A stretch of 64,000 nt of DNA from Hetaerina americana. Its lineage: Eukaryota > Arthropoda > Insecta > Odonata > Calopterygidae. The notes under the pieces were generated by a model that saw only the letters and a list, made by a program, of their open reading frames with translations, was not told where the DNA came from and made no database searches. The stretch covers positions 107,862,869 through 107,926,868 of the forward strand of contig JAKTNV010000002.1 in assembly GCA_022747635.1 (NCBI GenBank), read 5' to 3'. Of this stretch, positions 60,720-64,000 are shown one piece after another; position 1 is the stretch's first letter; each line of letters opens with the position of its first letter. The translations under genes and the position numbers were made by a program.

Positions 60720-61330
60720 ATGAAATATTGGAAAAAGAGCAATTCCCTCCCGAAAATCTACTGAATCGGGAACACAGTAATGAAAAGTGTAGTTGACTCA
60801 ATGATTATGTACTTGGGTGTTAACCTCACTCACAACCTCTCCCGGGTGAAACTCACTCGGGGAATATGTGGACAATATAAAAAAAAGATAGCCTTTACTA
60901 GAAGAGTATTGGGTAAATGTGAACAAAAGGTCAAAGAGAAATGCTATCATTCACTGTTTAGGCCTCATTTGAAATATGATTCTAGTATATGGGTTCATCA
61001 CAAAGTTGGATTGATTGGGGAAGTGGGTCGCGTGCAGTGTATAGAAGCTAGTTTGTATGATTAAATCAGTAGCGTTTCCAAAATGTTAGCGGAGCTACAC
61101 TGGGAATCACTTACGGAGCAAGGGTTAAATGACTCATTAAATCTCTTGCTGGAATAGGAGGGATGTATCTATAGCAGTGATGTTGAAAATGTATTATTAC
61201 CCCAATCATACTAGAGGGATTAAGTTTGAAACATATTTAAGATGGCATTTTATTCATGAACGATAAGGGATAAGATTAATATTGTCCGACTGTGGTAGGG
61301 GTAAATATATTCAGGTCAAAATTAATATGC
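60720..61330 (+). pseudogene. non-LTR retrotransposon RT C-terminal fragment
   Basis: The open part reads YLGVNLTHNLSRVKLTRGIC, then KIAFTRRVLGKCEQKVKEKC, YHSLFRPHLKYDSSIWVHHK, and LIGEVGRVQCIEA. This is the region after the RT palm/thumb in common arthropod LINEs (form: 'YLGVTLT.DL.W..HI......A...LGF.RR.L......K...Y..LVRP.LEYAS.VWDPH...I..IE.VQRRAARFV'). Further on, SKMLAELHWESL and later blocks are readable with stops. The 3' end near 61375-61400 ends in an A-rich AAATAAATC-like tail. The catalytic RT motif is absent: a 5'-truncated dead copy. Confidence 0.85.
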
Positions 61331-61539
61331 TGTGTATTCACCCCATGCCACACACCCTCACAGTGGTTTGTAGGGTAAAAAAATATCTAAATAAATCTTA
61401 GGCGCAGATAGCTAGTCTTTTTAGGGTGATGCTGAGAATTATATTCCTCGTCTCTTCCTCTGTGGCCAAATGATTTAGCATAGAATATAGATCATATTTA
61501 TGGAAAAAACTAATTAAAATAATTAGTTTATTATATATG

Positions 61540-62605
61540 ATACATACCTAATTCTTTTTTACTAGAAAAATGTTGAGATACATTTGTTTTTGTCAACTCT
61601 TCAAAATGTTGCCAAAATGCGACAGCATTATCACCATATAAATTCCTAGCCTGCATAACAGCTGCCGTATTAGGGCAATGCTTCTTAATGTAAGATGCAA
61701 CAGTTTCCCATGCTTTGAGCAATTCCGCTAGATGATTTTTGCTTTGCCGGTACCTCCTCTTCCTCAGACGAACTCTCCTCCACAACTTCTTCTTGTGAAA
61801 CACAATGCAACTCCATAAGCTCTTTGGTGGTCAGCTCCTGGCTATGCTCCTCCACAAGCTCATCAATATCATGGTTGTTGACTTCCAGTTCCAGGAACTT
61901 GGTCAAAGACAAAATTTCATTAACTACAGTCCCTATCTGCTCTCTCCAATCCCTTAAAGTCAAATTTGTCAATACTCTCCGGCCAAAGCTTCTTTAAAGC
62001 AGAAGTGAGTGTTCTCCTGGCAATCCATTCCCTTACCTTTTTGATCATCTTAAAATAGTCAACTATGTTGAAATGATATTTCCAAAACTTACTCAGATTG
62101 AGATTGGTCCTTACTGTCACGTCATTACAATGCTCAAAATGTGCTTTCATGTAGGGCTCCTTAAAGTTAGAAATAATATGCTGGCCCAGGAAGGAAGAAA
62201 TAATAGGTTGGAGTAAGGAAGTGGTTTTAAGAGGAAGAAACTGGATATTGAAGAATTTAAATTCATCAAGGAGGTCATCCGGTAGGCCAGGAGGATGAGC
62301 AGGAGCATTGTCCATAACAATCAAGACATGGAGTAGCAGATTAACCCCAAGCAAATAGTTTTTCACCCGATGACCAAACACTTCATTTATCCAGTCAGTA
62401 AAATGGTCACGTGTCACCCAAGCCTTGTTGTTTGACCTCCACATCACATGAAGCCTGCTCCCCTGGGCTTTGCACTTCTTTGAAGGCTGGTGGAGCATCT
62501 AAATGGCAAACAAGCATTGGTTTAATTTTCAAATCGCCACTTGCACTGGCAAAAAAGAACAGCATGAGACAGTCTTTCATTGGGTTGTGGCACCAATTAT
62601 ACACC
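61540..62605 (-). pseudogene. Tigger/pogo transposase relic (jerky-like, DDE superfamily)
   Basis: Minus reads MLFFFASASGDLKIKPMLVC near 62560 and, after a frame change, HVMWRSNNKAWVTRDHFTDW. Next come NYLLGVNLLLHVLIVMDNAP, then AHPPGLPDDLLDEFKFFNIQ with the second catalytic Asp (MDNAPAH), then FLPLKTTSLLQPI and ISNFKEPYMKAHFEH. The C-terminal part LEVNNHDIDELVEEHSQELT is acidic and fits Tigger proteins. It shifts frame near 61780 and continues to NLYGDNAVAFWQHFEELTK near 61560. The N-terminal CENP-B-type DNA-binding part and first catalytic Asp are missing at the right end. At least two frameshifts make it non-functional. Confidence 0.9.
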
Positions 62606-62767
62606 TGAACACAAGTTTGAATTAATGTTAGATCACTACGATACTAAAAGTACTTGTGCTAAACACATACTTAAATAGCTGGCACAATTAATTCAGGAAT
62701 CCCCCTCTCCTTGTCACATTATTTGAAATGCCGCTTGCTAAGTGAGTTATTCTTGGGCACAATAATT

Positions 62768-62955
62768 TTGAAATGTAATGAAATAATTGACTTTGTAATT
62801 CCACACACTTTATTTTAAAAAAACACCACCCAGGTTTCGACGTTGAACGTCATCATCAGGTACCTGATGATGACGTTCAACGTCGAAACCTGGGTCGCGT
62901 TTTTTTTAAATAAAGTGTGTGGAATTACAAAGTCAATTATTTCATTACATTTCAA
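62768..62955. mobile_element. near-perfect 94-bp-arm palindrome with hammerhead-like cores (Penelope-like)
   Basis: Arms 62768-62861 and 62862-62955 are reverse complements with about three mismatches and no spacer, centred on CAGGTACCTG. On plus, the right arm has CTGATGA (62864-62870), a 5-bp stem (62872-62876 with 62880-62884), then GAAAC (62885-62889), a CTGG loop and GTC (62894-62896). This is the order of a hammerhead ribozyme core with a short stem III, as reported in Penelope-like elements. An extra U precedes stem II, and stem I is not supported in this context. The left arm read on minus has the same core but GTG instead of GTC. Confidence 0.7.
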
Positions 62956-63560
62956 TATGTTATGCAAATTCCACAAAGTTACGCCTGAGACAACAATAAT
63001 TTTGCTCGTAATGCAAATTACTCGATAACTGAGGTGCCCTTTTGGCAAGGTAACACTGTGTAAGGCATTTATAATGCATATTCTATTATCCCATTTATTT
63101 TATGTGTTTCCATTAATAATGTAATTAATTGATCAAGTTTTTGTATGAATAAATGAGAGCCTAACTTCAGATATATGGTTATAGTTTCCTTTTATAATTT
63201 TCATTTTCAATGCCAGGATATATACACTTTAACTTCTGTTCTCTGAGATATTAGTGTTACCATCTGCTATTGAAAATGCATTTCCTCTTCTGATATAAAT
63301 CCTGCAAAAATGTTAGCAATGCTTCAATTGAATGGTTGCTTTAAAAAAGCAGCAGCTCCTTGTACATTGTTTGACGTTTATTCATGGTATAATCCCAGAC
63401 ATTCCTTATCATTAATGCTGAGTTATTTGTGCAGATATTTTCACTGAAGTTGGCCCTGTCTTCTTGCACAGTGTCATCTTCACTTCCATCTAGCCCATTG
63501 GTAAGAGATTAATTTGAAAACATCTCAGGGTTGAATAGAAGTAAACACTTACCTCGATGA
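62956..63560. other. AT-rich intergenic DNA
   Basis: Nothing recognised. Confidence 0.4.
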
Positions 63561-63571
63561 AACTTTTTTAT

Positions 63572-64000
63572 TTATTGTTGTAGTCTTCCTGTGCACTGGT
63601 GCACATTTTTCAGTGCTATTCCAATGTCTTTATCCCATCTCAAAAATTGATTCATTCGGGCCCACAAAATACCCGTCAGCTTTGGCTGTTAGTTCTTCCT
63701 TAGAAGGGAATCTTTGTCCACCTAGGAAAATTTTGAGTTTGGTGAAGAGATGGAAATCTAATGGCGCCAAATCAGGCAAATAGGGTGGGCATTGTCTTAA
63801 TGAAATATGACTGTCTTCCTTGCCAAATCTGGACTATTTTCTTTAACTTTTGATGTGGTGTGACCTGGAGGTTAGCATAGTATTATCCAGTAATAATTTG
63901 CTCAATGAGAAGATTATCTATCGGCAGAATCCCTTTCGCATCCTAGAAAACTAAAGGCATCACCTTTGCAGCTGACCTTATTGCCTTAGACTTCTTTGGT
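63572..64000 (-). pseudogene. mariner transposase relic, internally deleted, cut by the window edge
   Basis: From the right edge, minus reads PKKSKAIRSAAKVMPLVF, stop, DAKGILPIDNLLIEQIITG, then SPDLARKTVIFH, stop, DNAHP. The second catalytic Asp is in that DNA motif. After a short overlap it resumes as CPPYLPDLAPLDFHLF with the third catalytic block, then LKIFLGGQRFPSKEELTAKA. The roughly 20 residues normally between the DNAP and PPYSPDLAP blocks are gone. Its TAA is at 63572-63574. The protein type differs from the other mariner copies and resembles the common insect 'KVMASVFWDAKG' lineage. Confidence 0.88.

Overview
The window looks like a gene-poor, transposon-rich stretch of an insect (or other arthropod) nuclear genome. 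Signs of this are exons with consensus GT/AG junctions, introns of 0.7 to 7.9 kb, long AT-rich non-coding stretches, (TA)n microsatellites, and many decayed mariner, hAT, Tigger, non-LTR and Penelope-like elements of kinds common in arthropods. No bacterial-type operons, ribosome binding sites or CRISPR arrays are visible. The species cannot be named from the sequence.

Only one host gene is well supported. It is the 3' half of a plus-strand gene for a single-pass membrane protein. Six exons (31973-32200, 33746-34014, 34829-34931, 42520-42773, 43497-43687, 51587-51815) have matching splice phases and join into about 424 residues ending in a stop. They encode the tail of one EGF repeat, five complete EGF repeats with Notch-type O-glucose and O-fucose sites, a glycine-rich stalk, one transmembrane helix and a cytoplasmic tail of about 135 residues. 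The 5' exons were not found and probably lie beyond the left edge. The architecture fits Weary, Uninflatable or another Notch-like receptor or ligand, but I cannot fix the orthologue.

Layout. 1-600: antisense mariner relic. 0.8-22.4 kb: AT-rich DNA broken by six strand-biased GC-rich islands (five G-rich, one C-rich on plus), a non-LTR RT fragment, a perfect 136-bp inverted repeat between (TA)n tracts (6511-6830), a strong short hairpin (7085-7136) and a second antisense mariner relic (9341-10040). 25.5-29.25 kb: antisense I-superfamily-type LINE with a readable RNase H domain but no reverse transcriptase core. 31.5-51.8 kb: the EGF gene, whose introns hold two antisense LINE C-terminal fragments, a sense mariner, a sense hAT relic, another mariner fragment and a tRNA-like SINE. 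51.8-64 kb: the 3' UTR, a possible small cysteine-rich exon, a LINE tail, a U1 snRNA-like sequence, a LINE RT fragment, an antisense Tigger relic, a 94-bp-arm palindrome carrying hammerhead-like cores, and an antisense mariner relic at the right edge.

All the transposase and reverse transcriptase copies are broken by stops, frameshifts or deletions, so none looks autonomous. The points most worth checking are the head-to-head Penelope-like palindromes, the U1-like locus and the identity of the EGF receptor.
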